Positions 16,563-19,713 of a stretch of 19,713 nucleotides of DNA are shown one piece after another (the stretch's first letter is position 1; each line of letters opens with the position of its first letter). Made by a program: the position numbers and the translations under genes. Source of the stretch: Acidobacteriota bacterium (GTDB lineage: Bacteria; Acidobacteriota; Blastocatellia; RBC074); the NCBI GenBank assembly GCA_016710075.1, contig JADJLO010000004.1:1-19713 (forward strand), in the 5' to 3' direction. Under the pieces are notes generated by a model, which ran no database searches, was not told where the DNA came from, and worked only from the letters and a program-made list of their open reading frames with translations.

Positions 16563-18083
16563 TTAGTCGTCGGCACGAACCCAGCCATAAGCTGCGTTGC
16601 TGCGCTGTCCGCCGTTTTCAAGATAGGCGGTCTTGAGTCGATCAAGAGCATCGGCAAGGGGGTTGCGTTTTGCCTTGACGTTGACGTTGTAGAGTTTTGC
16701 GGCGTTGAGCCCGAAGATTTTCGCCTTGTCTTCCTTGGTGATTTCTCTTGTAGCCGAACTTTCGCAGATCTCATCGCTGATCTGGAAGCGTTTGAAGGCG
16801 TCAATGACCCACTGCGGCGATCCCCACCAGAGGCAATCCGTTCCCAGACGACGTGATCGGAACCGAAGTGCTTGATGTTCTTTCCGATACCCATGCATCG
16901 CCATCTCGGGATGAGCGATGGACAGAGGGTCGAAGAAGCTGCCGATTTCGCAAGACAGGTTGTTCATGTTCGATTGCGCTTTTGATGTCCATCAGAACGC
17001 TATGCCATTCGAAATCACCCGTGGTCGGATCATAGAGATTCTTTCTGAACCCAGGAACCTTGGCTTCGCCCGGAGCGAGTTGTTCGCCAACCGTGCTTGA
17101 TCGCCGAGTGGTAGACGACAAAGTTGAAGTCGGGGTTCTGAAGCGCCGCTTTCGACATCCTTCTTGGATTGGCCAGATGGCCGAGAGTGACTGGTAGGAA
17201 TAGTCCTTGTGAACGCTGACGAGTTTCACGCCGAGTTGCGTCGACTCTTCGATGAACAACTGGCGTTTTCGTCATCAAGCTGGAAGCCGTTGCCGGTGCG
17301 CCCTGGATCGGCATGGCAATACCATTTCCAGGAGCTGATCCCGTATTTCTTGACCTCGCGCTCCATCTGTTCAAGCGTCGCGGCCTTGTCCATCTTGTCG
17401 GTGACCTTGTCCCAGTAATGGTTGGGAGCGAGATTGCCCTGGTTCGAGCGCGCTGAGAACCGGCAAGCGTGTTGATCTCTTTGCGCGCTTGCGACATCAA
17501 CCAGCTCTGGCAGGATCCCGCGCGGGCTGCGATCGCTGCCCTCGAGCAGCTTGCCGTCCTTATCTTTGATTGTCCATGCCTGGCACGCCTGAGATGACGA
17601 CTATCGAAGTCTCGCTGTCGAAATACATCTCCTTGACGAAGGTCTTGTAGCTGTAGGCATCGGAATCATTCTTCAGATCGAAGCCCATGTTTTTCATGTG
17701 AACTCGCCTTTTCTGAAATTGAGCGCCGGACCGTTGGTGAAGTGCGCCTGAACGTCAATGATGAAGTATTCGCTCTTGGGCCATTTTTCATTGTATGCAG
17801 CGGTTCCCAGGTTTCGGCCTCGTCAACATCCCAGTAGTTCTTGCCGAAGGCGAGGTTCGATGCGAGAAAGCAGGTGGCCATTCCCATCGATGTGCGCATG
17901 AAATCGCGGCGCTCAAGGCCGAGCTTTTTGGCGCGCTTCAGTTGACATCTCTCCGATCAACTGCTCGACGTGTTTCTGAGGGTCGTTCTGCGGGCGTGGG
18001 ACGAACTCTTCGTTTGAAACCGCCTGCTTGGGCATAGGCGAATCAACGCCTTTCAAATCTCTGTCTGCTTTAGGAATCCACAT
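16563..18083 (-). CDS. Tat-type amidohydrolase (amidohydrolase-2, TIM-barrel metal hydrolase), about a dozen frameshifts
   Basis: Amidohydrolase-2 enzymes are TIM-barrel metal-dependent hydrolases or decarboxylases. Read across frames, the order is: leader MWIPKADRDLKGVDSPMPKQ, NEEFVPRPQNDPQKHVEQLI, Tat motif LERRDFMRTSMGMAT, EYFIIDVQAHFTNGPALNFR (first metal-ligand strand), MGFDLKNDSDAYSYKTFVKE, SIVVISGVPG, NLAPNHYWDKVTDKMDKAAT, YGISSWKWYCHADPGR, GVKLVSVHKDYSYQ, NPDFNFVVYHSAIKHG, YDPTTGDFEWHSVLMDIK, SCEIGSFFDPLSIAHPEM, TDCLWWGSPQWVIDAFKRFQ and KAKIFGLNAAKLYNV. Single-base shifts occur every 50-200 bp. ATG 18083 lies four bases after the preceding stop, implying coupling. The RR motif is internal (residue about 60) rather than terminal, so export is likely but not certain. 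Substrate unknown. Confidence 0.8.
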
Positions 18084-18087
18084 CTAG

Positions 18088-19574
<1,487 letters not shown>

Positions 19575-19713
19575 AAAGCGTTCCTCCAAAACTGGTTGCT
19601 GTTATTGAACAAAAGCTGGGATTGAATGTTGAAAATAATTTTCAAGCCGTTATAAACCTGAATCTTTCTGGTTGCTTGCCAAGTTGCTTCGCCAGCCGAT
19701 TTCTTGATTAAGT
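19575..19713. other. Upstream region of the minus-strand cluster
   Basis: This A/T-richer leader contains GGAGG before ATG 19574, the palindrome at 19629-19645 and a TTATAA-like stretch just beyond it (near 19650). No convincing spaced -35/-10 pair and no ORF were found before the window edge. Confidence 0.45.
19629..19645. promoter_or_regulatory. Perfect 17-bp palindrome upstream of the cluster, candidate operator
   Basis: TTGAAAATAATTTTCAA has 8-bp arms around one base and lies about 54 bases upstream of ATG 19574, the first gene of the minus-strand run. The position suits an operator. The spacing differs from the classic Fnr (TTGAT-N4-ATCAA) and Crp sites, so no regulator is named. Confidence 0.4.

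Overview
The window looks like chromosomal DNA of an environmental Acidobacteriota-type bacterium. This is inferred from gene content, not from a marker gene. The clues are tandem Crp/Fnr regulators of a C-terminal CxCY subtype, a carboxypeptidase-regulatory-like domain at the front of an exported M1 peptidase, a Tat-type amidohydrolase with a long N-terminal leader, and a cytochrome c/copper-monooxygenase-like protein. No rRNA, tRNA, CRISPR array, transposase or phage gene was seen.

Left part (1-4649). A SYLF/YSC84 lipid-binding-domain gene (-) lies head to head with a Crp/Fnr regulator (+). Both lack their 5' ends, and the breakpoint is near 690-703. A second Crp/Fnr gene follows, with its HTH pushed out of frame. 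Then come a sparse region with an uncertain 83-aa ORF (-), a 9-bp-periodic hairpin, a 99-aa acidic protein (+) of unknown function, and a Tat-exported amidase (+) interrupted by frameshifts.

Right part (4671-19574). This is one long run of nine minus-strand genes, transcribed right to left: cytochrome c/Cu-monooxygenase-like protein, Tat-type amidohydrolase, exported VOC protein, secreted beta-rich two-domain protein, diheme cytochrome c peroxidase-like protein, RND membrane-fusion lipoprotein, RND (AcrB-type) pump, hexaheme cytochrome c, and M1 peptidase. All products are predicted to be exported, periplasmic or in the inner membrane. Several intergenic gaps are 4-31 bp, but others hold hairpins or a candidate promoter, so two or three transcription units are likely. 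A working hypothesis (inference) is an envelope module that couples oxidative or hydrolytic attack on small molecules with redox proteins and RND efflux. No outer-membrane channel gene is present.

Two features run across the window. First, three intergenic hairpins (near 2633-2702, 11594-11662 and 16477-16530) are built from a 9-bp unit related to CGAAACAGA / TTTCGTCTG. A separate 22-bp-stem palindrome lies at 14317-14363. Second, many genes carry single-base frameshifts. They are very dense at 15431-19574 and 1-4649, and almost absent at 8442-15369. Each shift restores a family-typical peptide in another frame, and the clearest ones lie in homopolymers. This favours sequence error over decay, although true pseudogenes cannot be excluded.
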